Shown here piece after piece: positions 20,717 to 31,853 of a stretch of DNA of 64,000 bases. Under the pieces are notes generated by a model that made no database searches, was not told the origin of the DNA, and saw only the letters and a list, made by a program, of their open reading frames with translations. Made by a program: the position numbers and the translations under genes. Numbering within the stretch: the first letter of the stretch is position 1; the number at the start of each line of letters is the position of its first letter. This stretch comes from Ensifer adhaerens (lineage in GTDB: Bacteria > Pseudomonadota > Alphaproteobacteria > Rhizobiales > Rhizobiaceae): positions 3,874,001-3,938,000 of the forward strand of contig NZ_CP015880.1 in assembly GCF_000697965.2 (NCBI RefSeq). Reading direction: 5' to 3'.

Positions 20717-21154
20717 ATGGAACGACCCTTGATGACGAAAGCAACAGAAGTGAGTTCGGAAGAAAGGCTACGCCACTCAGGCCTGCGTCCGACCCGTCAA
20801 CGCGTTGCCCTCGCCGATCTGATCTTTGCCAAGGGTGATCGCCACCTGACCGTCGAAGAACTGCACGAAGAGGCCGTCATGGCCGGCGTGCCAGTGTCGC
20901 TGGCGACCGTCTACAACACGCTGCACCAGTTTACCGAAGCCGGCATGATCCGCGTGCTGGCGGTGGAAAGCGCCAAGACCTATTTCGACACCAACGTGTC
21001 GGACCATCATCACTTCTTCGTCGAGGGCCAGAACGAGGTTCTCGATATTCCGGTCAGCAACATCCACATCGACAATCTGCCGGAACCGCCCGAGGGCATG
21101 GAGATCGCCCATGTCGACGTGGTCATTCGTCTGCGCCGTAAAAACGACCGCTGA
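20717..21154 (+). CDS. irr: Iron response regulator Irr (Fur family)
   Basis: 145-residue Fur-superfamily repressor. Irr represses iron-demanding genes such as heme synthesis when iron or heme is scarce and is degraded or inactivated by heme. The winged helix includes GLRPTRQRVALADLIFAKG and VSLATVYNTLHQF. The triple-histidine SDHHHFFVEG is the Irr hallmark (heme/metal site), and the Fur structural CxxC pairs are absent. ATG 20717 lacks a strong Shine-Dalgarno; ATG 20732 is an alternative. Divergent from fabA, the order known in rhizobia. Confidence 0.93.
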   Translation: MERPLMTKATEVSSEERLRHSGLRPTRQRVALADLIFAKGDRHLTVEELHEEAVMAGVPVSLATVYNTLHQFTEAGMIRVLAVESAKTYFDTNVSDHHHFFVEGQNEVLDIPVSNIHIDNLPEPPEGMEIAHVDVVIRLRRKNDR

Positions 21155-21199
21155 TCCGGCGGCCACCGTCATGGTGGCCGCGATGGCGATCGATCGCCG

Positions 21200-21625
21200 C
21201 TATTCCGTCACCGTCAGATTGGCGCGCATGCCGGCCTCGTAGTGTCCTTTGATGTTGCAAAGGAGCACGTAGCTGCCCGGCGCGAGCTTGGCTTTCAGCT
21301 GGCCGTCGGCTCCGGGCTTCAGCTCGGAAACCTCGCCGAGGCTCTTGAGCTGCTTTTCGTCGACCCGATGCTTGGCCGCGATGAGATTGATCTTCTGGTC
21401 GGCTGATTTCAGCTTCACCAGCACCATCTCGTGCTCTTCCGTCATGGCGTCGTTGTGCACCAGGAAGACAGTCTCTCCGGCCTTTATCGTCGACTGGTCG
21501 AGTGTCAGTGTCATCGGGCCGCCCGCTTCACCACCTTCGACGACCTTGACGGTCGTGGCGGCAAATGCCGGCGAGGCCATGCAAAGAAGGGCGAGTGCGG
21601 CAAGCTTGTTGCTGAAGAAACGCAT
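21200..21625 (-). CDS. Periplasmic cupredoxin-like copper protein
   Basis: 141 residues with a signal peptide cleaved near AFA-22. The mature chain is a plastocyanin/azurin-like beta-barrel with type I copper ligands at His65 (TEEHEMV) and the C-terminal loop Cys123-x4-His128-x4-Met133 (CNIKGHYEAGM). Family members carry electrons or bind copper in the periplasm. AAAGGGA lies eight bases before ATG 21625. No copper oxidase or export gene is adjacent, so its partner is unknown. Confidence 0.85.
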   Translation of the reverse strand: MRFFSNKLAALALLCMASPAFAATTVKVVEGGEAGGPMTLTLDQSTIKAGETVFLVHNDAMTEEHEMVLVKLKSADQKINLIAAKHRVDEKQLKSLGEVSELKPGADGQLKAKLAPGSYVLLCNIKGHYEAGMRANLTVTE

Positions 21626-21729
21626 GCGGTATCCCTTTCGCTGAAGCCGCCCGGGTGGCGGCCGACACCGCATCAACTACGATACCGGCGCTGTCCGCCG
21701 CCTGTCATAGGCACGCACGTGCGAAAGGC

Positions 21730-22365
21730 TCACATCACGTCGTCCGGATCGCGGCCCGGCAGCGCCTTGCCGGTCGGCAGCGTCCATCCGAACTTGAGCG
21801 CACCGGCACGCACGGCAAAGGCCGAGGCCACGCCGAGCGTTGAGGCGGCCACAAGTGGTAGTCCCGCCATCGTCGCCAGCACGTAGGCACTGGCACCGAT
21901 CAGCGCTGCCGTCACATAGACTTCCGGCCGCAGCAGCACCGAGGGTTCTCCGGCCAGCAGATCGCGAAGCACGCCGCCGAACGTCGCCGTCAGCATGCCG
22001 GTAACGAGCGCGACGCTCGGCGACCCCGTCGCTGCATAGCCTTTCGCCGCACCCATCACGCAATAGGCCGACAGCCCGATCGCATCGAGCCAGACGAGGA
22101 CCCGGTAGCGGGAATCGAAGAGATGGGCGGTGAAGAACAGGAGAACGGCGACCGTCGCGCAGACCAGAAGATAGGTCGGATTGGTGACCCAGAAGACGGG
22201 CGTTGCGCCGAGCACGACGTCACGCATCGTGCCGCCGCCGATGCCGGTGACCGAGGCCAGGAACAGATAGCCGATGATGTCGAGTTGCTTGCGCGAGGCC
22301 GACAGCGCCCCGGTTGCGGCAAACACGGCCACACCGGCATAGTCGAGGATTTCGAGGATCGGCAT
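21730..22365 (-). CDS. UPF0126/TRIC-type membrane channel family protein (YadS-like)
   Basis: 211 residues with seven hydrophobic segments. It contains two copies of the UPF0126 repeat (YAGVAVFAATGALSASRK... GIGGGTMRDVVLG and LDAIGLSAYCVMGAAKG... GGVLRDLLAGE), each ending in the conserved G-G-x-x-R-D. The duplicated three-helix unit is related to trimeric intracellular cation channels; some members are proposed glycine transporters. It is an inner-membrane protein of unproven substrate. Same strand as the cupredoxin gene, 104 bases upstream of it. Confidence 0.88.
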   Translation of the reverse strand: MPILEILDYAGVAVFAATGALSASRKQLDIIGYLFLASVTGIGGGTMRDVVLGATPVFWVTNPTYLLVCATVAVLLFFTAHLFDSRYRVLVWLDAIGLSAYCVMGAAKGYAATGSPSVALVTGMLTATFGGVLRDLLAGEPSVLLRPEVYVTAALIGASAYVLATMAGLPLVAASTLGVASAFAVRAGALKFGWTLPTGKALPGRDPDDVM

Positions 22366-22472
22366 GGGCGCTCCGTTTCAGCCCGATTGGCTCCCGCAGA
22401 TCATTAGCGCACCGTCGGGATGAAGTCAGGAGGCGCGCTGCCATTTGCTGCACTGGGGCGTGTCATGGTCGT

Positions 22473-23258
22473 CTAGCGCGGCAGCACCGTCTGAGTGCGG
22501 CCGAGCAGGTAATAGGCGACGAGCCCGGTCCATTCCTTGGCGGCCGTCGTTGTCAGCTGCGCGTTCAGTGAGGGCTGGGTGAAATCGAAGCCAAGCCGCA
22601 CCTTGCCGCTGGTGCGGTAGTCGGTCGGCCAGGGCAGGACGTCGATGTCGTTGGCGCGGAACAGCCCGACGGAGCGCGGCATGTGATACGCCGAGGTGAC
22701 GAGCGCACATTGCGTCAGCCCGTTTGCCGCCAGAAGATCCTTGGTGTAGCGCGCGTTCTCGAAGGTGGTGCGCGAATCTTCCTCGCGGATCACCCGATCG
22801 GCCGCAATGCCGAAGATGTCGAAGAACGCCTTCGAGGCCAGCGCATCGCCCTCGTAGGCGCCGCTGATCGAGCCATCGCCGCCGGAGACGAGGATTCGTG
22901 CTTCGGGATAGCGCTTGGCGAGGCTCGCTGTCTCGATGAAGCGGTCTGCTGCCTGGTTGAGCTCCGTGCCGCCGCGGCTTGCCATGACTTCGTTTTCGAA
23001 GGCGCCGCCGAGCACAATGATGCAGGAAAGCGCTGTCGGCGGCGTCGGGCGCACAAATCGATCCTCAAGCGCTTGCAGGGCATAGGGGCCAGCGGTGGTG
23101 AACAGGCTGACGAAAAGAACCAGCGCGCCCAGGCTGCCGAGAACGGCGCCGATGCGTCGCCAGCCGATGGCCGTCGCAAGCAGCCCGGCGATGACGGCGA
23201 GCAGCGAGAACGACAGCGGCTGCACAATGAGCCAGAAGATTTTCGAGATCAGAAACAT
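22473..23258 (-). CDS. YdcF/ElyC-type DUF218 membrane protein
   Basis: 261 residues. Two N-terminal membrane helices (IFWLIVQPLSFSLLAVIAGLL and the LGSLGALVLFVSLF region) precede a DUF218 domain with CIIVLGGAFENE, ARILVSGGDGSIS, SRTTFENARYTKDLL and LVTSAYHMPRSVGLF. DUF218 proteins such as ElyC and SanA affect envelope or peptidoglycan-precursor metabolism; biochemistry is unsettled. The conserved Ser, Asp and His motifs are intact. Upstream on the other strand lies the 104-residue hypothetical gene. Confidence 0.88.
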   Translation of the reverse strand: MFLISKIFWLIVQPLSFSLLAVIAGLLATAIGWRRIGAVLGSLGALVLFVSLFTTAGPYALQALEDRFVRPTPPTALSCIIVLGGAFENEVMASRGGTELNQAADRFIETASLAKRYPEARILVSGGDGSISGAYEGDALASKAFFDIFGIAADRVIREEDSRTTFENARYTKDLLAANGLTQCALVTSAYHMPRSVGLFRANDIDVLPWPTDYRTSGKVRLGFDFTQPSLNAQLTTTAAKEWTGLVAYYLLGRTQTVLPR

Positions 23259-23442
23259 GGCACCAGCTTCTGCGTTCCGCTGCTTAACAAATCATGAATG
23301 CATGGCGCGCGGCCGGATGTTGCGCGCGAAACGGCTGTTCGCGTTCGCGCAAGGTAACGCATGCACCATGTTCATCCGAACGTTGCGTGGGCGGCCCCGG
23401 CCACCACTTTCATTTGAAGCCGAAAGGAGTATCATCCGCGAG

Positions 23443-23757
23443 ATGACCACGATAGCCGGCTTCCGATCGCAGCTGTTTCGTGCCGCCAACGAGGTCCATG
23501 ACCTCACCCCGGTGCAGGCACAGCGTTTGCTTGAAGGCGCAGTGGCGCTGATCCGCTGCATGCGCGAGCAGACGGGCATGGAACCGAACACCGAAGCGCC
23601 GGACGTGACCAACATCCTGCTGGACATTGCCGGTTCCATACCCAAACGGTCCGAGCGCGAAATCCGCAATGCTCTGCTCGAATCCGCCGACATCATCCGG
23701 TTGCTGACGATGATCCTGGATTCGCTGGACGAAATGGCCGCGAACGAGGGTCCCTGA
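23443..23757 (+). CDS. Hypothetical protein, helical, 104 residues
   Basis: 104 residues predicted mostly alpha-helical (ANEVHDLTPVQAQRLLEGAV, REIRNALLESADIIRLLTMI) with no signal peptide or membrane helix. I do not recognise the family. ATG 23443 is the only good in-frame start, but AAGGAG (23423-23428) lies about 14 bases away, longer than usual. It converges with tRNA-Ala 32 bases later. Confidence 0.55.
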   Translation: MTTIAGFRSQLFRAANEVHDLTPVQAQRLLEGAVALIRCMREQTGMEPNTEAPDVTNILLDIAGSIPKRSEREIRNALLESADIIRLLTMILDSLDEMAANEGP

Positions 23758-23789
23758 GGACTGGGTACTGATCAATCGAAGGAAGGTTT

Positions 23790-23865
<76 letters not shown>

Positions 23866-24065
23866 ATATCGGGTTCCGGCTAGGCCGGTCCGGGAAGTTC
23901 GTCGAGCTGTTGTGCTCGGCGAGTGGCGGCTTATTACTTCCCCTTTTTGAGGATGGCAAGCCGAAAAATGCGTGGCCCGTGGATTTATTTTTTGTCCGGG
24001 CCGTTTTTCTCCCGTCCGGGCCACTTTGGCCGAGGACGGGAGCATTTCTTTGTCATTTGAAGCGC

Positions 24066-24464
24066 TTAGACGTCTTCTTCGTCGTCCGACACGCCAATGA
24101 GGTCGCTCATGTCGTCGTCATCGTCTTCGTCGTCGGTCTGCAGGAAGGTGTCGTCATCGTCGTCGCCGTCGATTTCGACGTCGTCGTCGCCGAGATCCGG
24201 CAGGTCGTCGCCGCCCGCTGCCTCATCATCGGCATCCTCGAGCGAAACGAGTTCGACTTCGGTGTTCTCTGCGTCGACTTCCGTTACCTCTTCTTCTTCT
24301 TCCTTCTCGAGCACCTTGGCGACCGAGGTTTCTTCGAAGAAGGACAGCGGATAGGACTTGCCGGTGTAAGGCGAAACGATCGGATCACTGTTCAGATCGT
24401 AGAATTTGCGCCCCGTTTCCGGGTCGATGCGCTTTGTTCCAAGTTCCGGTTTTGCCACAGTCAA
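24066..24464 (-). CDS. TIGR02300/FYDLN acidic-domain protein
   Basis: 132 residues. The N-terminus has the family signature KRIDPETGRKFYDLNSDPIV, followed by a very acidic tail of mostly Asp and Glu (residues 55-132) ending SDDEEDV. The family is alphaproteobacterial with unknown function. In homologs I recall, two Cys-x2-Cys pairs flank FYDLN like a zinc ribbon; here those positions read D-P-E-T and S-P-Y-T, so no metal site is possible. Divergent from aroA across 291 bases. Confidence 0.88.
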   Translation of the reverse strand: MTVAKPELGTKRIDPETGRKFYDLNSDPIVSPYTGKSYPLSFFEETSVAKVLEKEEEEEVTEVDAENTEVELVSLEDADDEAAGGDDLPDLGDDDVEIDGDDDDDTFLQTDDEDDDDDMSDLIGVSDDEEDV

Positions 24465-24539
24465 AGCCTCTTGAATGGCCGGCCGAGCCGGCGCTTGCCG
24501 GAAAGCCGGCGGGTGGAAAGGGTATCAAGCTTATGATGA

Positions 24540-26928
<2,389 letters not shown>

Positions 26929-26932
<4 letters not shown>

Positions 26933-27567
26933 CGTTCACCATCGCTATCGACGGACCGGCCGCAGCCGGCAAGGGCACGCTCTCGCGCCGCATCGCCGAG
27001 GAATACGGCTTCCATCATCTCGATACCGGCCTCACCTACCGCGCCACCGCCAAGGCGCTGCTCGATGGCGGCTTGCCGCTCGACGACGAGGCGGTCGCCG
27101 AGAAGGTGGCGCGCGAGGTTGAACTGGCCGGGCTCGATCGCTCGGTGCTTTCCGCCCACGCGATCGGCGAGGCCGCCTCGAAGATCGCGGTCATGCCGGC
27201 CGTGCGCCGGGCGCTGGTCGAGGCGCAGCAGGCTTTTTCGCTGCGCGAGCCCGGTACGGTGCTCGACGGCCGCGACATCGGCACGGTCGTCTGCCCGGAT
27301 GCGCCGGTGAAGCTCTATGTCACAGCATCGCCGGAAGTACGGGCGCAGCGCCGCTACGACGAGATCACCGGCAATGGTCAGCCGGCCGACTACCAGACGA
27401 TTTTCGAAGATGTGAAGAAGCGCGACGAGCGTGATATGGGCCGCGCCGACAGTCCTTTGCGCCCGGCCGACGACGCGCACTTGCTTGATACGTCTGAAAT
27501 GAGTATAGAGGCGGCGTTTCAGGCCGCGAAGTCTTTGATCGATGCGGCCCTGATCAAGAAGATCTGA
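26929..27567 (+). CDS. cmk: Cytidylate kinase
   Basis: 212-residue CMP/dCMP kinase. The P-loop [15 protein letters not shown] starts at residue 7, [16 protein letters not shown] binds nucleotide, and [23 protein letters not shown] is the Walker-B-like signature. The lid region is [11 protein letters not shown] and [19 protein letters not shown] follows. aroA-(orf)-cmk-rpsA is the conserved rhizobial order; ATG overlaps the preceding stop. Confidence 0.97.
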
Positions 27568-27734
27568 AGAAGAGCCCATCCCCGACACTGTCAGGATCGC
27601 TCCTCTTGCATAAGCCTGAAATTCCGTCCACGCGCCGGATTGTCCCTTCGATGGGGCGGACTGGGTTCAGGCCTGTTCAACACCAGCCCCCGGCGCATAT
27701 GCGTCTCCCCCGTGAGATGCATGCAGGAGATTCC

Positions 27735-29441
27735 ATGTCTGCTACCAACCCAACCCGTGACGATTTCGCAGCGCTTCTCGAAGAATCCTTCGCGAAGACC
27801 GATCTCGCCGAAGGCTATGTTGCCAAGGGCATTGTCACGGCCATCGAAAAGGACGTCGCCGTTGTCGACGTCGGTCTGAAGGTCGAAGGCCGCATCGCTC
27901 TGAAGGAATTCGGCGCGAAGGCGAAGGACGGCTCGCTCAAGGTCGGCGACGAAGTCGAAGTCTACGTTGAGCGCATCGAAAACGCGCTCGGCGAAGCTGT
28001 TCTGTCGCGCGAAAAGGCTCGCCGCGAAGAAAGCTGGATGCGCCTGGAAGTGAAGTTCGAAGCCGGCGAACGCGTCGAAGGCATCATCTTCAACCAGGTC
28101 AAGGGTGGCTTCACCGTCGATCTCGACGGCGCCGTTGCCTTCCTTCCGCGCTCGCAGGTCGACATCCGTCCGATCCGCGACGTCACCCCGCTGATGCACA
28201 ACCCGCAGCCCTTCGAAATCCTCAAGATGGACAAGCGCCGCGGCAACATCGTCGTATCGCGTCGTACGGTTCTCGAAGAGTCCCGCGCCGAGCAGCGTTC
28301 TGAAATCGTTCAGAACCTTGAAGAAGGCCAGGTTGTCGAAGGCGTCGTCAAGAACATCACCGACTACGGTGCGTTCGTCGACCTCGGCGGCATCGACGGT
28401 CTGCTCCATGTCACCGACATGGCATGGCGCCGCGTGAACCATCCGTCGGAGATCCTGAACATCGGCCAGCAGGTCAAGGTCCAGATCATCCGCATCAACC
28501 AGGAAACCCACCGCATCTCGCTCGGCATGAAGCAGCTCGAGTCGGATCCGTGGGATGGCATCGGTGCGAAGTACCCGGTCGGCAAGAAGATCTCCGGTAC
28601 CGTCACGAACATCACCGACTACGGTGCGTTCGTCGAGCTGGAGCCGGGCATCGAAGGCCTGATCCACATCTCCGAAATGTCCTGGACCAAGAAGAACGTA
28701 CACCCCGGCAAGATCCTGTCCACGAGCCAGGAAGTCGACGTTGTCGTTCTCGAAGTCGATCCGACCAAGCGTCGTATCTCGCTCGGCCTCAAGCAGACGC
28801 TCGAGAACCCGTGGCAGGCATTCGCGCATAGCCATCCGGCTGGCACCGAAGTCGAAGGCGAAGTCAAGAACAAGACCGAATTCGGCCTGTTCATCGGCCT
28901 CGACGGCGACGTTGACGGCATGGTTCACCTTTCCGACCTCGACTGGAACCGTCCGGGCGAGCAGGTCATCGAAGAGTTCAACAAGGGCGACGTCGTTCGC
29001 GCTGTTGTTCTTGACGTCGACGTCGAGAAGGAGCGCATCTCGCTCGGCATCAAGCAGCTCGGCAAGGATGCAGTCGGCGACGCCGCTGCTTCGGGTGAAC
29101 TGCGCAAGAACGCCGTTGTTTCGGCCGAGATCATCGCGATCAACGATGGCGGCATCGAAGTGAAGCTCGTCAACCACGAAGACATCACCTCGTTCATCCG
29201 CCGCGCTGACCTGTCGCGTGATCGTGACGAACAGCGTCCGGAGCGTTTCTCGGTTGGTCAGGTTGTCGACGCTCGCGTCACCAACTTCTCCAAGAAGGAC
29301 CGCAAGATCCAGCTGTCGATCAAGGCTCTGGAAATCGCTGAAGAGAAGGAAGCCGTTGCTCAGTTCGGTTCGTCCGACTCGGGCGCTTCGCTCGGCGACA
29401 TCCTCGGCGCTGCTCTGAAGAACCGCCAGAACAACGAGTAA
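27735..29441 (+). CDS. rpsA: 30S ribosomal protein S1
   Basis: 568-residue S1, the mRNA-binding protein of the small subunit. Six S1 OB-fold repeats are visible, the later ones with the recurring TDYGAFVDLGGIDGLLHVTDM-like pattern (repeats 3 and 4 share ITDYGAFV). Repeats 1 and 2 (residues 1-180) anchor to the ribosome; 3-6 bind RNA. ATG 27735 has GGAGA upstream; the frame stays open further left but lacks homology. A strong terminator ends the aroA-rpsA operon. Confidence 0.97.
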   Translation: MSATNPTRDDFAALLEESFAKTDLAEGYVAKGIVTAIEKDVAVVDVGLKVEGRIALKEFGAKAKDGSLKVGDEVEVYVERIENALGEAVLSREKARREESWMRLEVKFEAGERVEGIIFNQVKGGFTVDLDGAVAFLPRSQVDIRPIRDVTPLMHNPQPFEILKMDKRRGNIVVSRRTVLEESRAEQRSEIVQNLEEGQVVEGVVKNITDYGAFVDLGGIDGLLHVTDMAWRRVNHPSEILNIGQQVKVQIIRINQETHRISLGMKQLESDPWDGIGAKYPVGKKISGTVTNITDYGAFVELEPGIEGLIHISEMSWTKKNVHPGKILSTSQEVDVVVLEVDPTKRRISLGLKQTLENPWQAFAHSHPAGTEVEGEVKNKTEFGLFIGLDGDVDGMVHLSDLDWNRPGEQVIEEFNKGDVVRAVVLDVDVEKERISLGIKQLGKDAVGDAAASGELRKNAVVSAEIIAINDGGIEVKLVNHEDITSFIRRADLSRDRDEQRPERFSVGQVVDARVTNFSKKDRKIQLSIKALEIAEEKEAVAQFGSSDSGASLGDILGAALKNRQNNE

Positions 29442-29464
29442 TCGTTGCCTGACGTTTGAATTGG

Positions 29465-29498
29465 AAAACCCGCGGAGAGCGATCTCCGCGGGTTTTTC
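29465..29498 (+). terminator. Rho-independent terminator of rpsA
   Basis: AACCCGCGGAGA pairs with TCTCCGCGGGTT around GCGA, followed by TTTCTT. Confidence 0.92.
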
Positions 29499-29578
29499 TT
29501 TCCAACCAAGTCCGAATTGTGAAATCGGCCCCCAGCCCTGGATGGGGCTAGGCCCGCGCTTAAGGCTGAACCGGCGTC

Positions 29579-31171
29579 TTAGCCGAGACCGCCGAGCCTG
29601 CGGTAAAGATCGTAGGCGTCGGGCGTTTCCTGTGCCTCGCCCTCCTGCATGGCTTCGCCGGTCGGCTCTCCGTCTTCCGGATTTCCGTCGCCTCCCTCTT
29701 GTGCCGTTTCTTCCTCACTCGCTGCATCTTCGCCCGAGCCTCCGGGCATGCCGCGCGAATGGTCTTCGCCTTCCACCTCGCCGGCGGCCACTGGATAGGG
29801 GATCATAGCGAAGGGGATGGCCTCGCGCGGCAGGCCGTTTTCCACCAGTCTGGCGATCATCTGCTGCACCGTCTGCTCGTCCGTGGCGCGTTGCGGGCGA
29901 ATGTCCGTGGGTCCGCGCGGTGGTGCAGCGGTCTCCTCGGAGCGATCGTCGAGCAGCGACGGCAAGGTCGTGCCGGCGTCCATTACGGCGCGCTGGCGGG
30001 CGGCGGCATCAGCGATGCGCATTCCAGCTTCCTTGGCGGCGGGCTGGGGCTGCGTAGCCGGCTCGTCCGTCTGCTGCGTCGCCGATCCCGGATCGCCATC
30101 GGCCGCGCCGGCAGGCAAGGCCAAGCTGTCGCGGATGAGCGTCTTGATGGCCTCGGAGAGCACGCGTGCCGAGCGCACCTCCGGATCGTTGCGACCGGCG
30201 GCGGTGGTCCTATGGCCGTCTTCTTCGTCGGCATCGGGCAGCGGGCCGTAGGTGCCGTCGGGATCCTCGCCTTCGATCGTGTCGGCAGCCTCCATTTCAT
30301 CGGCGCCATGCGCTTCAAGCGGTGTTGCGGCACTGTCTCCGGCGGGCGCTTCCGTCTCGCCGTGTCCGACTTCGCCGGATTGCAGGTCCTGCTCGGCCTC
30401 GGCGATGGGGCCAGACAGCGATGCCGCTTCCGCGATCTCGCCTTCGCCCGCAAGCAGCGAGGCAGCGCTCCCGATCGGCGTGTCGCCCGATGAAGCGCTC
30501 TTCGCGGCGTTCGCGCGCGCCTCACCCCGCTCCGTGGGCTTTTCGCTTCCGCTCTTTGATGGCGCTTCGGTTCCGGCCGCGTCCAGATCCTCGCCCTGCG
30601 GCTCGGTCACATCGTTGCCGACGCTAAAGGTCTTCCGCAGCACAGCCTGTAGAAGTGCGACTTCACCACCGAGCGGCGTTCGTGCCGCGGTCTGGCTGAA
30701 CGGCAGCGCCGGCTGGAGCGAGGGGTTGCGCAGGATGACGTCGCGCGCCTGCGCCGGCATGGGTGTCGCGGTGCCGCCCGGCGCGCTCGTGCCGTTGCGG
30801 ATCGCCGGCAGGTCCGCTAGCAGGCCGACGCGGATTGAAAGATTGCGCCCGCCAAGCTGACGCTCCAGAAGCAGCCGGTCGGACGTCGGCATCGATTCGA
30901 GGAAGGCCACCAACCGCCGGACGAAATCGCGCCCCCCCTCCTGCGGGAGTGGCGGGAACTTCAGGATGCGTGCCAGATCCTCCATCAGGCGCACCAGCGC
31001 GTCCTTCGAAAGGATCTCACGACCGGAAAGATGCCGCGTCAGCGCATCGAGGATCTTCTGTATGGCTTCGCCACGCTGGCTGGCGGTCAATGGTGCTGCA
31101 GGCTGCAGCGTCCTTGCGCTCGTCTCTTCCGTGGCGGCCGCGGTTCGAGCCGCCTGGATGGGTATCAGCAT
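29579..31171 (-). CDS. Hypothetical protein, acidic low-complexity, about 530 residues
   Basis: From ATG 31171 (GGAGA five bases upstream). Residues 1-140 look folded (AIQKILDALTRHLSGREILS, LVRLMEDLARILKFPPLPQE, RLLLERQLGGRNLSIRVGLL); the rest is Ala/Glu/Gly/Asp-rich with scattered Pro, and the last 100 residues contain TVQQMIARLVENGLPREAIP before an acidic tail. No signal peptide. I do not recognise it; the long disordered middle between two helical parts is reminiscent of flagellar hook-length proteins, only an analogy. A CtrA-like box lies upstream (31385-31400). Confidence 0.6.
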   Translation of the reverse strand: MLIPIQAARTAAATEETSARTLQPAAPLTASQRGEAIQKILDALTRHLSGREILSKDALVRLMEDLARILKFPPLPQEGGRDFVRRLVAFLESMPTSDRLLLERQLGGRNLSIRVGLLADLPAIRNGTSAPGGTATPMPAQARDVILRNPSLQPALPFSQTAARTPLGGEVALLQAVLRKTFSVGNDVTEPQGEDLDAAGTEAPSKSGSEKPTERGEARANAAKSASSGDTPIGSAASLLAGEGEIAEAASLSGPIAEAEQDLQSGEVGHGETEAPAGDSAATPLEAHGADEMEAADTIEGEDPDGTYGPLPDADEEDGHRTTAAGRNDPEVRSARVLSEAIKTLIRDSLALPAGAADGDPGSATQQTDEPATQPQPAAKEAGMRIADAAARQRAVMDAGTTLPSLLDDRSEETAAPPRGPTDIRPQRATDEQTVQQMIARLVENGLPREAIPFAMIPYPVAAGEVEGEDHSRGMPGGSGEDAASEEETAQEGGDGNPEDGEPTGEAMQEGEAQETPDAYDLYRRLGGLG

Positions 31172-31511
31172 TCTGGTCTCCATCTCGCTTGACCTCGGTT
31201 TGACCATTCGTCGTGGAACGACGAAACGCGCTCGGGCGCGGTCCGATTTTTCGGCTTGCGCGCGACTTTCTGTTCATCACTTGCGGGTTGGCGCCTCATG
31301 CGCGTCGTGGCGAATGGCCAGACAGCCGCGGCTCGGCCGCGGATAGGAGAATCGGCATGATGGTTTGAGGTTAGGGCAAAGAGGTTTATGAATTCTTAAC
31401 CATGTTTCGGCGCCCGGCATGTCGCAGCCCGGCTTGCGGACGGGTCTGCAAGGCCTATCTTTAAGGGAGCCGCTCTGCAGGCTCGAATGGTGTCTGTGCC
31501 AGGAGTTTCGG
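31172..31511. other. Divergent intergenic region, 340 bases
   Basis: No gene. An AT-rich segment (31370-31405) contains a CtrA-like box, and AGGAG at 31501-31505 serves the DUF6665 gene. This is the likely promoter zone for both the leftward acidic protein and the rightward gene. Confidence 0.5.
31385..31400. promoter_or_regulatory. CtrA-like box (one mismatch)
   Basis: TTTA-N7-TTAAC, one mismatch from the alphaproteobacterial CtrA consensus TTAA-N7-TTAAC, between the divergent genes starting at 31171 and 31512. Confidence 0.35.
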
Positions 31512-31853
31512 ATGACAGTCCGTCCCCCAAAAGCCCTAGGCCCGAACTTCTCGACGGCCGGCGCCTTCAACGTGCTCGAATGCGAATTGATGTCCGAGCG
31601 CGCCGATGCGCTTGGCCGGCATGGCCTCAAGGTCGAAAAGGCGCTTGCAGCGCTTGCGGCATTGAAGGGAGATGTGGCGAGGGATCTACGCGAGCGGGTG
31701 CTCGACGAGGCGGCCGATGCCGTATGGGCCTTCCTCATTCAGCGGGAGATTTGCGGCCTGCGTGACAGCCGCGATGTGGTTCGCCGCTATGGCATACCCA
31801 AGGAGGTCATGGCGCGGCTCGGCATCGTGCGCCGAACGCCGTCAGAGGCTTAG
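31512..31853 (+). CDS. DUF6665-family protein
   Basis: 113 residues of an all-helical small protein. The pattern GAFNVLECELMSERADALGRH, VLDEAADAVWAFLIQREICG and YGIPKEVMARLG matches the rhizobial family annotated as DUF6665 (recalled, not searched). Function unknown; no signal peptide. ATG has AGGAG and CGGA before it. Its last 12 bases overlap the 3' end of the convergent 251-residue gene. Confidence 0.65.
   Translation: MTVRPPKALGPNFSTAGAFNVLECELMSERADALGRHGLKVEKALAALAALKGDVARDLRERVLDEAADAVWAFLIQREICGLRDSRDVVRRYGIPKEVMARLGIVRRTPSEA

Noticed and set aside
23940..24060. Repeat GTCCGGGCC as a terminator of the FYDLN gene
   Set aside because: The two copies are direct, not inverted, and the T/A runs do not follow a good stem.
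24097..24354. Serine-rich frame opposite the FYDLN acidic tail
   Set aside because: The serine run is the reverse of the Asp/Glu codons of the minus-strand gene.
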